A stretch of 64,000 bases of DNA from positions 3,472,001 through 3,536,000 of the forward strand of contig JARFIW010001082.1 in the NCBI GenBank assembly GCA_036346225.1, read 5' to 3'. The DNA comes from Platerodrilus igneus (taxonomy: Eukaryota > Arthropoda > Insecta > Coleoptera > Lycidae). The position numbers and the translations under genes are program-made. Below are positions 34,590 through 46,871 of the stretch, in pieces (position 1 is the first letter of the stretch; each line of letters opens with the position of its first letter). The notes below the pieces were generated by a model. The model did no database searches, was not told the origin of the DNA, and worked only from the letters and a program-made list of their open reading frames with translations.

Positions 34590-35140
34590 AAAATAGATGA
34601 TATATAGCATAGGCTAATTTGTGACCATGATTGAATTATGTTCAAGCGATAAAGTTAAATATCGCCCAGCAATTAAATGACGTTCGTTATTGTGCGGACT
34701 TAAAGCAAGCTTCTCTTGAGCGATAGTGTAGACATGATGCTTGGACGATCGGATTAAGTTTTGCGTTAGAAATATTCTTTTAAAATCTTCTACGCAGCAA
34801 ACACAATCATCAAAGGCATTTCTGTTCTTTATTATAAATCTTTTAATTTCTTTAATTTTCTTAGTATCATCAAAGTCGTGGGTAACAAATCATTGCTCGT
34901 CTTTATAGTGTGCAGCTCTTTCTTCTTTGCTGAACATAAAATTCTGATCACGTATACCTTTGATGGTAATCCAATAAATCAGTCATAAGTTTCCTAATGT
35001 TTTCATCATTCATCATTCTCAATACTTTCTTGCTAAGTTGTGGAATTCCATAAAAGTTGTTAGAAAGGTAAGTCTGACCTGTCAAAGTATTGCAAGGAAC
35101 CTCGCCTCATGGTTTCATATGGATCGTGGTACAATTTCCA
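34590..35140 (-). pseudogene. inverted C-terminal fragment of DNA polymerase B, copy 1
   Basis: On the minus strand the decayed peptide contains YHDPYETMRR, LQYFDRSDLPF, QLSKKVLRMMNDEN, FMFSKEERAAHYKDEQ and IIKNRNAFDDCV, then SSKHHVYTIAQEKLALSPH. The same series occurs in the plus-strand gene at about 36415-36930 (YDPYETMRR, WQYFDTSSYPSNN, QLNKKVFGMIKDEN). It matches the palm-to-C-terminus part of type B polymerases of Polinton/Maverick type. The two strands therefore hold diverged inverted copies of about 520 bp around the rest of the gene. Confidence 0.65.
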
Positions 35141-35164
35141 TTATTTTCCATAATTTTGAAGTTA

Positions 35165-36940
35165 TGACAATTAATTCATAATTAAAAGCATCGCCACTGA
35201 TTTGGATGGTCGTGTAGACGTGCTGCCAGTAACCAAAGATAAAAATATCTGCTTCACAAAACATGCTCCTGAGAACTTGATCAACTACAGATTTATCGAT
35301 CGCTTTCGCTATATGAGCTCATCTTTGGAAACATTAGGTTCTTAGCTGAACAAACATCCATTTATAAAAAGTGAATTTTTGCAAGTAGATGATGAGCAGT
35401 TTGAACTGTTAACTAGAAAAGATGTCTATCCATACGATATTGTTGATTCGTTTGAAGAACTGGATTATGCATCATTGCCCAGTCAACAAGACTTTTACAA
35501 GCTAGGAGATAAAGGAATTACTAAGAGGCAGTATGCACACGCTCAGAAAGTTTGGGTGGCATTTAATATTCTGAGTTTGGGGCAGTATTCTGATTTATAC
35601 TTCAAAACAGATGTGATTCTATTGGTCGAAGTTTTGGAACAATTCCCCGTATTTGACATATGACCATAACCCCGCCCACCATTATACTTTACCAGGATTT
35701 AGTGCGATGCAATGTTAAAGTATACGGGGGATGAACTTGAATTGTTGACTGATGTTGATCAATCATTGTTTATCGAACAGGGTGGGTATACGTAGAGGTC
35801 TGAGTCAAGTATGTTTGGAACGATGAGCTTCTGCTAACAGTGAATATTTACCAGCGTATGATCTTTCCAAACCAGATGTGTATTTAATAACCAATACGAA
35901 TGGGCAATGAGCCAGCCTTTGCCCTACGGTGGTTTTGAATAGGGGAGCACCAGCATAGGTGTGTTATCAGTTCCTGATAACGCTTCACAAAGTTATATCT
36001 TGGAAGGTGTTTTGGAGTACCACTATCTCCATGATGTATATTAGATATCCTGCTCCGTTCTGAATATATCAACCCAACGGCTGGGAAACCACCTGTAGAG
36101 AGAACTCAAAACATTACGTTGATGGCTGCATTGAACTCCAAAGGACCATATATTATCCGCTACAGAAATTTGAAGCAAGCTTTGACAAATAGACTTAAAT
36201 TATTAGTAATTCATGGAGTGCTAGGATTTAAGCAAAGCTATTGGCTAAAATTCTACATCGACCCAAATACTGAGCTTCGAAATGTGCAAAGAATGAATTT
36301 GAGAAGAACTTGTTTAAGTTAATGAATAATGCAACCTTTGGCAAAACAATGGAAGGTATTCGAAAACGTACTGCGAAGCTTGTACAAAACTAGGTTGGTA
36401 GATATGGAGCCGAAGTTTACGATCCGTATGAAACCATGAGGCGATATTCTTGGCAATATTTTGACACGTCAAGTTATCCTTCTAACAACGTTTATAAAAT
36501 TCTACAACTTAATAAGAAAGTATTCGGAATGATAAAAGATGAAAATAGTGAGAGACCTATGACTGAATTTTATTCGAATACGACCAAAGATGCACGCGAC
36601 GAGGATTTTATGTTCAGCTGAAGAAGGAGCTGTACACACTGAAGAAGAAAATTATTTATTACACACGACTTCGATGTTATTAAGAATATAAAAAGAATTA
36701 AAAGCTGTATAATAAGAAATAGAATTACCTTTGATGATTGTGTTGGTTACGTAAAAGATTTTAAAAGGGTATTTGTAGTGCAAAACTTAACCCAATCGTC
36801 CAAACATCATCTCTAAATTATCGCTTAAGAGAAGCTTGTTCTAAGTCCGCACGATAACAAATGTCATTTAATTCTTGTGTCTTATTTAACAGTGCCGTTT
36901 GGCTATTATTCAATCGTGGATACCAATTAGACTACGTTAT
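35165..36940 (+). pseudogene. Polinton-type protein-primed DNA polymerase B fragment, copy 1
   Basis: Remnant of a family B DNA polymerase. The order matches the exonuclease-to-C-terminus region of Polinton/Maverick polymerases: KNICFTKHAPENL, YRFIDRFRYMSSSLETLG, DDEQFELLTRKDVYPYDIVD (35379-35663 is the longest open part), YSDLYFKTDVILL, then WAMSQPLPYGGFE near 35908, [13 protein letters not shown] near 36170, [20 protein letters not shown] near 36300 (polymerase motif B region) and KDENSERPMTEFYS near 36536. A C-terminal IIRNRITFDDCV segment follows near 36718. The N-terminal part is absent and at least seven frame breaks are present. Polintons are virus-like DNA transposons; no capsid or integrase gene is visible nearby. 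Confidence 0.75.
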
Positions 36941-37009
36941 ATGTTATCTATTTTTATGATATAAGTTTTACATATAGTTATTGTACGTTATGCATATAAA
37001 ATTTTAAAT

Positions 37010-37780
37010 ACCATGATCCTCAATCACTTGATTGATATTCTACTACGATTCTATTTTAGTTGTTATAGATATGTGAATATAGTTTAAATGTGTAACTATT
37101 TTTAAATCTATGCAGTACATATAAAATATACGTACAAAGTAATCCGATATTGTAAATGAGGGTGTATGAAAAATATTAATTAATATTATGTATACCTTAA
37201 TTAATACATTTTTATTTATTTATTGATTTATTCTTACCTAGGGCATCTCCTATTGATCGAGGCAAGAATAGGACGGAAGGGGCGACGGAGTGAAAGTAAC
37301 CCTCCATAATAACTTCTGGTGATTTAAATGGAAGACCTTGTAGGGTACAAAAATTTGCAAAACGGAACTGAGATTTTCTTCTGGAAAAATACATGTAAAA
37401 CTGAACGATTGTGGGCCAGAACAAAAGTAGCCTACCTACTAGGGCGTTGTAGACAAATTGATAAAGAATTAAAGCAAAGTTCGTCGCATATAAATCGATC
37501 ATCAAAGTGATGATAATACTCAACCCTCGAGTAAATTAATAACATAAAAGCAAACCGCACATTCGCAAAATCGGTGTAATCCCATACAAAAATGCATTAA
37601 TAACCACACAACAAAAACACACTTGTCAATGAGACGCACAATTGATTACTTAAAAATAGATCATTATTATCTTCATTCAGAAAAGTAAAAGATATCATTC
37701 TGCAACAAAATATAGTTATATTTACCATAAGAGAATCATGGTTAACAAATCAAATCAGAAACTCCACTATTAGGCCAGTA
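37010..37780. other. AT-rich sequence downstream of polymerase pseudogene
   Basis: Conserved in all three copies (also 40275-41035 and 61270-62050). Open frames exist on both strands over the same bases (37212-37523 minus, 37328-37510 plus); the minus frame ends near a splice-donor-like CTAG/GTAAGA. No family is recognised and I do not call a gene. Confidence 0.35.
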
Positions 37781-38658
37781 AAATGACAAATTTAGAGGTA
37801 ATAATACTGACTGGGCTGTTCTAGGGTACTATTTAATATATTGAAAGTCCGCATGTCTAGACGCTACGTTGCGGGCAGGAGAGGGTCCAAAAGGTCCAAA
37901 AATCAGTTTTCACAAATAACTTGGAAAATATCAACTTTACGGAAATTTATGTTAATATTAAAATTGTAGCTCACAAAATTCTGCACAATTTCGTTTGTTA
38001 TTCAAGCCTATACGACAAAATGGAGCAGATATATAATTTTTTTAAACATCAGTAGTTTTGCGACGCAACGAAAACGCGTACGCGTGTCGCGCATTTTCCC
38101 CTAATATCTCGAAAATGGACTCTCGAATCGAAAAATCTTTTAAGTATAAGTTGTAGAGAATCTTAATTACAAACAATTTTGTTTTTATTCATTTCTGTAC
38201 GACCCAAGTTCGCCGAGTTATTAAAGACAATTTTTTTATGTTGATAGTGGATTTTTTGCATGTAAAAATCGGTATTAACTCTGAAGTATAGGTCGTACAC
38301 ATACAGTATGTATAATGTAAGTAGAAGAGAATAAAATTTTGAACATGTTGATGTATGCATGAATCCATTTTGGTAAATATAGCTTGAAGTTAAGAGCAAA
38401 AAACCTGAAAAAATGTCATTTATGAGCGCATTTTGGAAATAACTTCTTCTGATTGGTTGAAGGCAGTAATGTTATGTATTTTTCTTGAAGATATTTTAAT
38501 TATCTTTAAAATGAGACGTCGTGGAGCTTTTTCATTGAAACGTTGACGAGTTACAGGCGTTTAAATATTTAAAAAAATCAATTTTGTTAAATTAACATTT
38601 TAGTCCAATAGTATGTGGATAATAATTTTTCAAAATTTATTTTATCTTATTTTCATTA

Positions 38659-38659
<1 letters not shown>

Positions 38660-38698
<39 letters not shown>
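38660..38698. repeat. (AT)n microsatellite
   Basis: TA run at the right limit of similarity between block copies 1 and 3; counterpart 41936-41982. Confidence 0.95.
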
Positions 38699-38703
<5 letters not shown>

Positions 38704-38801
38704 CGATTGGTATTTCTTGACCTTCTTTTATATAATATTACTTGAAATTGTGTTTCTTGGGAAAAGGTCTAAATAAATAAAAATATTTTTTCACATTATA
38801 T

Positions 38802-38852
38802 GCGTGTTAAACAGACGTTTCGACCGTCGCAAGATGGTCTTTATCAATGATG
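38802..38852 (-). other. degenerate hammerhead-like motif
   Basis: On the minus strand: TTGATAA, a GACC...GGTC stem, then GAAACG, resembling the CUGAUGA-stem II-GAAA core of hammerhead ribozymes in Penelope-like elements but with two changes in the first box. The same motif lies at 42089-42140 (minus) and 43203-43254 (plus). Confidence 0.35.
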
Positions 38853-39084
38853 GTTTTTTACCTATAATACGATACATGTACATTATCTCTTATAAATACC
38901 TAAAATATGCTTACCCATAAACGGAGGTTTATATATTATAACGTAGTATAAATTGAGTCATTCATTGAATGGTATGGTACGGTTACTACACTTTAATTTA
39001 TTTAATATACAATTGTACTAAACATTTACGTCACAAATTAAAATATTGTTGATATATATAAATTATGAGTCAAGTATGTTTGGA

Positions 39085-40205
39085 ACGATGAGCTTCTGCT
39101 AACAGTGAATATTTACCAGCGTATGATCTTTCCAAACCAGATGTGTATTTAATAACCAATACGAATGGGCAATGAGCCAGCCTTTGCCCTACGGTGGTTT
39201 TGAATAGGGGAGCACCAGCATAGGTGTGTTATCAGTTCCTGATAACGCTTCACAAAGTTATATCTTGGAAGGTGTTTTGGAGTACCACTATCTCCATGAT
39301 GTATATTAGATATCCTGCTCCGTTCTGAATATATCAACCCAACGGCTGGGAAACCACCTGTAGAGAGAACTCAAAACATTACGTTGATGGCTGCATTGAA
39401 CTCCAAAGGACCATATATTATCCGCTACAGAAATTTGAAGCAAGCTTTGACAAATAGACTTAAATTATTAGTAATTCATGGAGTGCTAGGATTTAAGCAA
39501 AGCTATTGGCTAAAATTCTACATCGACCCAAATACTGAGCTTCGGAAATGTGCAAAGAATGAATTTGAGAAGAACTTGTTTAAGTTAATGAATAATGCAA
39601 CCTTTGGCAAAACAATGGAAGGTATTCGAAAACGTACTGCGAAGCTTGTACAAAACTAGGTTGGTAGATATGGAGCCGAAGTTTACGATCCGTATGAAAC
39701 CATGAGGCGATATTCTTGGCAATATTTTGACACGTCAAGTTATCCTTCTAACAACGTTTATAAAATTCTACAACTTAATAAGAAAGTATTCGGAATGATA
39801 AAAGATGAAAATAGTGAGAGACCTATGACTGAATTTTATTCGAATACGACCAAAGATGCACGCGACGAGGATTTTATGTTCAGCTGAAGAAGGAGCTGTA
39901 CACACTGAAGAAGAAAATTATTTATTACACACGACTTCGATGTTATTAAGAATATAAAAAGAATTAAAAGCTGTATAATAAGAAATAGAATTACCTTTGA
40001 TGATTGTGTTGGTTACGTAAAAGATTTTAAAAGGGTATTTGTAGTGCAAAACTTAACCCAATCGTCCAAACATCATCTCTAAATTATCGCTTAAGAGAAG
40101 CTTGTTCTAAGTCCGCACGATAACAAATGTCATTTAATTCTTGTGTCTTATTTAACAGTGCCGTTTGGCTATTATTCAATCGTGGATACCAATTAGACTA
40201 CGTTA
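39085..40205 (+). pseudogene. DNA polymerase B fragment, copy 2 (tandem unit B)
   Basis: Copy of the part from about 35820 to 36940: WAMSQPLPYGGFE, the [20 protein letters not shown] segment (39545-39610, frame intact here but broken in unit A by a one-base loss near 36272), and KDENSERPMTEFYS near 39801. It lacks the inverted C-terminal fragment because that lies upstream of the duplicated unit. Confidence 0.75.
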
Positions 40206-41932
40206 TATGTTATCTATTTTTATGATATAAGTTTTACATATAGTTATTGTACGTTATGCATATAAAATTTTAAATACCATGATCCTCAATCACTTGATTG
40301 ATATTCTACTACGATTCTATTTTAGTTGTTATAGATATGTGAATATAGTTTAAATGTGTAACTATTTTTAAATCTATGCAGTACATATAAAATATACGTA
40401 CAAAGTAATCCGATATTGTAAATGAGGGTGTATGAAAAATATTAATTAATATTATGTATACCTTAATTAATACATTTTTATTTATTTATTGATTTATTCT
40501 TACCTAGGGCATCTCCTATTGATCGAGGCAAGAATAGGACGGAAGGGGCGACGGAGTGAAAGTAACCCTCCATAATAACTTCTGGTGATTTAAATGGAAG
40601 ACCTTGTAGGGTACAAAAATTTGCAAAACGGAACTGAGATTTTCTTCTGGAAAAATACATGTAAAACTGAACGATTGTGGGCCAGAACAAAAGTAGCCTA
40701 CCTACTAGGGCGTTGTAGACAAATTGATAAAGAATTAAAGCAAAGTTCGTCGCATATAAATCGATCATCAAAGTGATGATAATACTCAACCCTCGAGTAA
40801 ATTAATAACATAAAAGCAAACCGCACATTCGCAAAATCGGTGTAATCCCATACAAAAATGCATTAATAACCACACAACAAAAACACACTTGTCAATGAGA
40901 CGCACAATTGATTACTTAAAAATAGATCATTATTATCTTCATTCAGAAAAGTAAAAGATATCATTCTGCAACAAAATATAGTTATATTTACCATAAGAGA
41001 ATCATGGTTAACAAATCAAATCAGAAACTCCACTATTAGGCCAGTAAAATGACAAATTTAGAGGTAATAATACTGACTGGGCTGTTCTAGGGTACTATTT
41101 AATATATTGAAAGTCCGCATGTCTAGACGCTACGTTGCGGGCAGGAGAGGGTCCAAAAGGTCCAAAAAATCAGTTTTTCACAAATAACTCGGAAAATATC
41201 AACTTTACGGAAATTTATGTTAATATTAAAATTGTAGCTCACAAAATTCTGCACAATTTCGTTTGTTATTCAAGCCTATACGACAAAATGGAGCAGATAT
41301 ATAATTTTTTTAAACATCAGTAGTTTTGCGACGCAACGAAAACGCGTACGCGTGTCGCGCATTTTCCCCTAATATCTCGAAAATGGACTCTCGAATCGAA
41401 AAATCTTTTAAGTATAAGTTGTAGAGAATCTTAATTACAAACAATTTTGTTTTTATTCATTTCTGTACGACCCAAGTTCGCCGAGTTATTAAAGACAATT
41501 TTTTTATGTTGATAGTGGATTTTTTGCATGTAAAAATCGGTATTAACTCTGAAGTATAGGTCGTACACATACAGTATGTATAATGTAAGTAGAAGAGAAT
41601 AAAATTTTGAACATGTTGATGTATGCATGAATCCATTTTGGTAAATATAGCTTGAAGTTAAGAGCAAAAAACCTGAAAAAATGTCATTTATGAGCGCATT
41701 TTGGAAATAACTTCTTCTGATTGGTTGAAGGCAGTAATGTTATGTATTTTTCTTGAAGATATTTTAATTATCTTTAAAATGAGACGTCGTGGAGCTTTTT
41801 TCATTGAAACGTTGACGAGTTACAGGCGTTTAAATATTTAAAAAAAAATCAATTTTTGTTAAATTAACATTTTAGTCCAATAGTATGTGGATAATAATTT
41901 TTCAAAAATTTATTTTATCTTATTTTCATTAC

Positions 41933-41935
<3 letters not shown>

Positions 41936-41982
<47 letters not shown>
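41936..41982. repeat. (AT)n microsatellite
   Basis: Counterpart of 38660-38698 in tandem unit B. Confidence 0.95.
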
Positions 41983-41987
<5 letters not shown>

Positions 41988-42009
41988 CGATTGGTATTTC
42001 TTGACCTTC

Positions 42010-43314
42010 TTTTATATAATATTACTTGAAATTGTGTTTCTTGGGAAAAAGGTCTAAATAAATAAAAAATATTTTTTTCACATTATATGCGTGTTAAACA
42101 GACGTTTCGACCGTCGCAAGATGGTCTTTATCAATGATGGTTTTTTACCTATAATACGATACATGTACATTATCTCTTATAAATACCTAAAATATGCTTA
42201 CCCATAAACGGAGGTTTATATATTATAACGTAGTATAAATTGAGTCATTCATTGAATGGTATGGTACGGTTACTACACTTTAATTTATTTAATATACAAT
42301 TGTACTAAACATTTACGTCACAAATTAAAATATTGTTGATATATATAAATTATGTACAACCTTGATACGAGTTGCTAAACTCTTAGTCAAAATTTAAAAT
42401 TCTTAATTTCTTAGTAAACATGTATATTAAAATGTTTAGTACAGAGTTTGATTGGAGACTAATGCTTGATTTATTGGAGTTTCTATTTCTTGGCGCTGGA
42501 TAAAGACACGTTTTTAAAACAGGTTAAAATCATAATACTATTTACAATTATGTATATGCGTTATTGGGTAAAATTAACTTTATGTATAAACATATATCGA
42601 TGTGTTCATATATTTAATAGTATCTATATATCTATCCACCTGTACATATAGGGTGGCAAAATAGAGTGAAAAAACGTATGTGTATGCGTAGAGGTATGTA
42701 CAGGTGGATAGATATATAGATACTATTAAATATATGAACACATCGATATATGTTTATACATAAAGTTAATTTTACCCAATAACGCATATACATAATTGTA
42801 AATAGTATTATGATTTTAACCTGTTTTAAAAACGTGTCTTTATCCAGCGCCAAGAAATAGAAACTCCAATAAATCAAGCATTAGTCTCCAATCAAACTCT
42901 GTACTAAACATTTTAATATACATGTTTACTAAGAAATTAAGAATTTTAAATTTTGACTAAGAGTTTAGCAACTCGTATCAAGGTTGTACATAATTTATAT
43001 ATATCAACTATATTTTAATTTGTGACGTAAATGTTTAGTACAATTGTATATTAAATAAATTAAAGTGTAGTAACCGTACCATACCATTCAATGAATGACT
43101 CAATTTATACTACGTTATAATATATAAACCTCCGTTTATGGGTAAGCATATTTTAGGTATTTATAAGAGATAATGTACATGTATCGTATTATAGGTAAAA
43201 AACCATCATTGATAAAGACCATCTTGCGACGGTCGAAACGTCTGTTTAACACGCATATAATGTGAAAAATATTTTTATTTATTTAGACCTTTTCCCAAGA
43301 AACACAATTTCAAG

Positions 43315-43318
<4 letters not shown>
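42010..43318. repeat. 1.3 kb near-perfect palindrome
   Basis: Left arm 42010-42648 and right arm 42698-43318 are reverse complements with very few differences, around a spacer of about 49 bp. The same peptide can be read from both arms (42466-42651 plus and 42632-42877 minus), which is a consequence of the palindrome and not two genes. Each arm carries the hammerhead-like motif, and each outer end runs into an (AT)n tract. Confidence 0.9.

Positions 43319-43366
<48 letters not shown>
43317..43366. repeat. (AT)n microsatellite
   Basis: TA run immediately outside the right palindrome arm, mirroring 41936-41982. Confidence 0.95.
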
Positions 43367-43369
<3 letters not shown>

Positions 43370-43424
43370 CATGCTGGAGTAGTATAATTCCTTTGCAAAG
43401 TATGTTTTATTTAAAAAAAAGTTT

Positions 43425-43643
43425 ATGAATATTGCTGTATTTTTGATAAATTATGGAAAAATTGCATTAGCATTCGTTTTCTTTGTAAATATCTTCGTTT
43501 CTATTAACTTTACAAAAAAACTTCTAGAGACCGAAATTAAAGCTGATAAAATTTCCTATAAAATGGAGTTTGTGGCATGTAATTTTGTTTGGATCGTGAT
43601 GGGAAACTGGGGTATCAAAGGACAGGTAAGTTTACGTATGTAG
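43425..43643 (+). CDS. uncharacterised open frame with a splice-donor-like end
   Basis: A 72-codon frame beginning with a hydrophobic stretch (about residues 2-28) that could be a signal or membrane segment. At 43622-43630 it meets CAG/GTAAGT, a perfect donor site, so an exon ending in WGIKGQ is conceivable. No family is recognised and no partner exon is identified. It lies inside a repeat-rich element, so a chance frame is equally possible. Confidence 0.15.
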   Translation: MNIAVFLINYGKIALAFVFFVNIFVSINFTKKLLETEIKADKISYKMEFVACNFVWIVMGNWGIKGQVSLRM

Positions 43644-44358
43644 CAGATCATCACTATGAGTCGCCTGAAATGATGGAAAAACGTGTCCTTAACCATTTTT
43701 ATGTACTTATTGAAGTGTCAGAAGTTATTCTAGGGATCTTTCTGAATCGTTTGGTACTATAGGACGATATTTTAGGACCGATAGTACTGTACGTAGGTAC
43801 TAAAGATTGAGAAGAGTCCGAAGCAATAAAATAGCAATTGGTTAATAAAATGAGAGTATTTTATTTTTATTATTGTTCAAGCCATTGAAAGATGTGATAA
43901 TGAATAAAAAACGAAATTGTTCGTAACTAGATTTCTCTACAACTTTTATTTAAAACATTTCTCGATTCGAGAGTCCATTTTCGAGATATAAGCGAAAAAT
44001 GCGCGACGCGCGTACGCGATTTGGTAGCGTCGCAAAACTACCGATGTTTAAAAAAATTATATCTGTGCTTCATTTGGTGGTACAGATTTGAGTATAAAAC
44101 GCAATTGTGCGGGATTTTGTAAGTTGCAATTTTGATATCCACATAATTTCCGTAAAGTTGATATTTTCCGAGTTATTAGCGAAAAACTAATTTCTTGAAT
44201 CTTTTGGACCATCCTCTGCCCGCAACGTAGCGTCTACACGTGGGGAATTTTAATATGTTGAATAGTACCCTAAAACAAACCTGTTTACAAAGTTTCAGCC
44301 CAGTCAGTATTATTTCCTCCAAATCGACAAATTTCGAGTCATTCTACTGGGCTATATA

Positions 44359-44366
44359 GAAATAAA
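44359..44366. repeat. 8-bp target site duplication, left
   Basis: GAAATAAA, identical to 48089-48096. Confidence 0.85.
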
Positions 44367-44509
44367 TAGGGATGGTCACGGGCCGGGCCGGGCCGGGCTT
44401 TTAATAAGCCCGGCCCGGCCCGAAATGAAAATTGACGGCCCGGCCCGCCGGGCCGGGCCGGGCCGGGCCGAAAGTTCGGGCCGGCCCGACTTTTATTCGG
44501 CGAATGAGA

Positions 44510-46870
44510 AGATATTTTTTTCTGTTGTGTTCAACAAGTAACTATCATTCTTTTGTTTAATTTAAGAGTATATGATTTTGAATTACAATCAAGATACTTG
44601 TGGAACATATTGTAGTATATCATTTGATTTTTGATTCTGTTACGTACCTAGCCGTAGCCGGAAGTAAAGTAAGTACCAGGCTAACTATTAAACGCGGAGA
44701 GGGGGGATTTGCCTACATACCAAAAGAAAACAAAAAACACATTGCCCTCGATGATCTATTAACAAATAAAATAAATAACGGATTCTGTACAAACAAGCAA
44801 GAGCAATAAATTAAGCGTTACTATTTGAAAGCAAACAGTTAGGTGATATGAACAATTTAGTACATTAGATACGAAGTGCGCATCTCGTATTTACACAAAA
44901 TAAAATTAATCAGTAGTAAATAAACCTGTGAGAGCTTTTGTCAAGCATTTTTAAAGTTTCACCTAATACTTTTCTAAAATAACTAATTAGTAGGAAAGAA
45001 TTAACGTGTGGGAGCTTTTGTCAGATATCTTTTAAATTGTACATAGTACCGTTTGTAAAATAAACTAATCAGTACAAAGGAATAAGCGTGTGTCTGTCCA
45101 ATACTTTTAACACAGGTGCATCACACATGTAGAGCGATAATATCGATTAGCAGCAACGAACAATAGTTCTACAATGTGACGTTTCTTGTCACATAACTAC
45201 ACCAAATGTTGATACGGAATATCCCATTGACACAACACAGAAAAGGAAACGAGTTGCATACCTCTAGGTGTCCGGATACTTAGCTTGAAAACCGTCGAGA
45301 GTGAGTCAACACAGAAACGCCGCGGTATTCAGGATTCATTCACCCTAGCATCGTAACTACAGCAACGACCTACGGACAAAAGCAGTTGGTCTACAGAAAG
45401 GAAGAACGCATTTGGTGTCCAGCTAAAAGAAGCAATCCACGCAAGACACCTAGTTGTCGAACAGAAAATAAACAGACGTGCACTGCTTTTCAAATACGGT
45501 GAATAATAATGTAGAAAATATGTCGACGTACAAGCTGTAGACGCAAATTTAACAATGGTTCAAATAACACGAATTCTAACTGCAAATCCTCGCTTATCGA
45601 AGCGCGATTAAAACTGGTAAACCCGGGTTTTATCAGATAGTGTGCGACCTTATTTCAACAAGTTTGTACATTGAAACAATAGAGAAAATCATTGTAGGCG
45701 GTCGTAATGTATACCAAGATAACGGGTACCTGAAACAGGATATAACTATTTAGTTGTTGCATAAACTTGTCGTTTCAAAGCAACTAGATTTAAGTTGAGA
45801 AATGTATTCGAGAGCGTGTTTATTATTAATTATGTTGAAGGATTTAACAGTAGAAACAGAATTATTCGAGCGGGTATTGAATTAATAAGGGAGAAAAATA
45901 GGGTAATTAATTTATGCTGAAAATAAACGTATCAATTCGTTAAAAAATCCTAAAAATAGGTAACAAAGGTACAAAATGTTTAGCAATTTTCAATGTTTAT
46001 GAAATTGTACGCTTAACGCACCTTATAACCTTTATAATAAATTTGCGTCCGCTTTATTTTGCCGTTTCTACTTCAAAGAATTTTACTAAAATTACCTACT
46101 TGAAATTAGAGAGTTGTTGCAAACTCATTCCAAGCAGATTTTATTAAAAGAATCTTCAAATAAAGTATCCTTTTTTAAAAGTTTGCATCCAATCTAAAGG
46201 AGTGTTAGTGCAAGTGTTTTTTCCCTTACTCTTTATTCTGACATATATGTTTAGTATTCTATATCTATAGGTTATGTTTTAAAAATGAATAAAGAATTAA
46301 TCTCTTTTGTGATAAGGTGATCTACATGTTTAACTATATTGGAAAAAATCAAAGAAATTGTATTCACACAAAGATGAACCTTTTTTTATTATTTGAGTCT
46401 TTTATTTCCCACTGATTCGATGACATTTGTATGTGTTGTCAAAGTGTTTTCACGGAATACTTTTGAGTTTACTTCAAGACACTGTTTTACTTCTTTCCAA
46501 GCATATAGCATATCCGTTTTCAAAAGGATTTTACAGTTTACTTCTAGGAAAAGCATTTCAAAACAGCATCCTCGTATTTAGAGCGTTGACGTTTTATATC
46601 TTTTCGTGTTATAAACTTGGACATTATATTTCTAAATTTAATTACAGAAACAACACTACAAAAAACCATTTATTTCGCTATATTTATACACAAAGCAGAC
46701 AATTAAATGTAAGTTTGTACGTTAGGCATTTGGCATATGTCAAAATTAAGGCGCCTTAAATAAAAGCATTCCCTGCCTGTGTTTAAATTAAATAAAGGTG
46801 TCCTGTATTTTAATAAAGTACAAACATTGAAGGTGTAAATACTCCTGTATGTTTGTTGTGGTTTGTTTAA
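44510..46870. other. interior of hAT-like element, no gene recognised
   Basis: Open frames at 44600-44809, 46393-46581 and 46427-46759 have no recognisable motif; the last two overlap in different frames. No transposase signature was found. Confidence 0.4.
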
Positions 46871-46871
46871 C

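Larger units (their letters stand above)
34367..38660. repeat. direct repeat block, copy 1, right part
   Basis: Continuation of 25744-28684 after the LINE; matches 58853-62960. It contains the polymerase B pseudogene and its inverted partner, then AT-rich sequence, and stops at the AT tract at 38660. Confidence 0.85.
35801..39065. repeat. 3.27 kb tandem duplication, unit A
   Basis: Repeated head to tail as 39066-42350, both beginning TGAGTCAAGTATGTTTGG. It covers the C-terminal part of the polymerase pseudogene, downstream AT-rich DNA, an (AT)n tract and a segment with a hammerhead-like motif. Differences are almost all homopolymer lengths. Confidence 0.9.
39066..42350. repeat. 3.27 kb tandem duplication, unit B
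   Basis: Second copy of 35801-39065. It ends at AATTAT before GTACAACC, where the palindrome left arm continues. Confidence 0.9.
41039..44352. mobile_element. TA-flanked element with about 0.4 kb inverted terminal sequences
   Basis: The left end GGCCAGTAAAATGAC (41039) and the reverse complement of the right end, GCCCAGTAGAATGAC (44352), are flanked by TA on both sides. The inverted similarity, diverged, extends for roughly 400 bp (41039-41430 against 43890-44352), including GACTGGGCT, CTACGTTGCGGGCAG and ATCTCGAAAATGGACTCTCG-like segments. No transposase is recognised inside; a palindrome occupies the middle. The left end alone is present in the other block copies (about 37774 and 62056). 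A Tc1/mariner-like non-autonomous element is a guess from the TA flanks. Confidence 0.5.

Noticed and set aside
37212..37523. 103-codon minus-strand frame present in three copies (also 40478-40789 and 61496-61807) with a donor-like end.
   Set aside because: A plus-strand frame covers the same bases, copies are recent duplicates, and no family is recognised.
42466..42877. Same peptide readable from both strands.
   Set aside because: Direct result of the palindrome arms, not paired genes.
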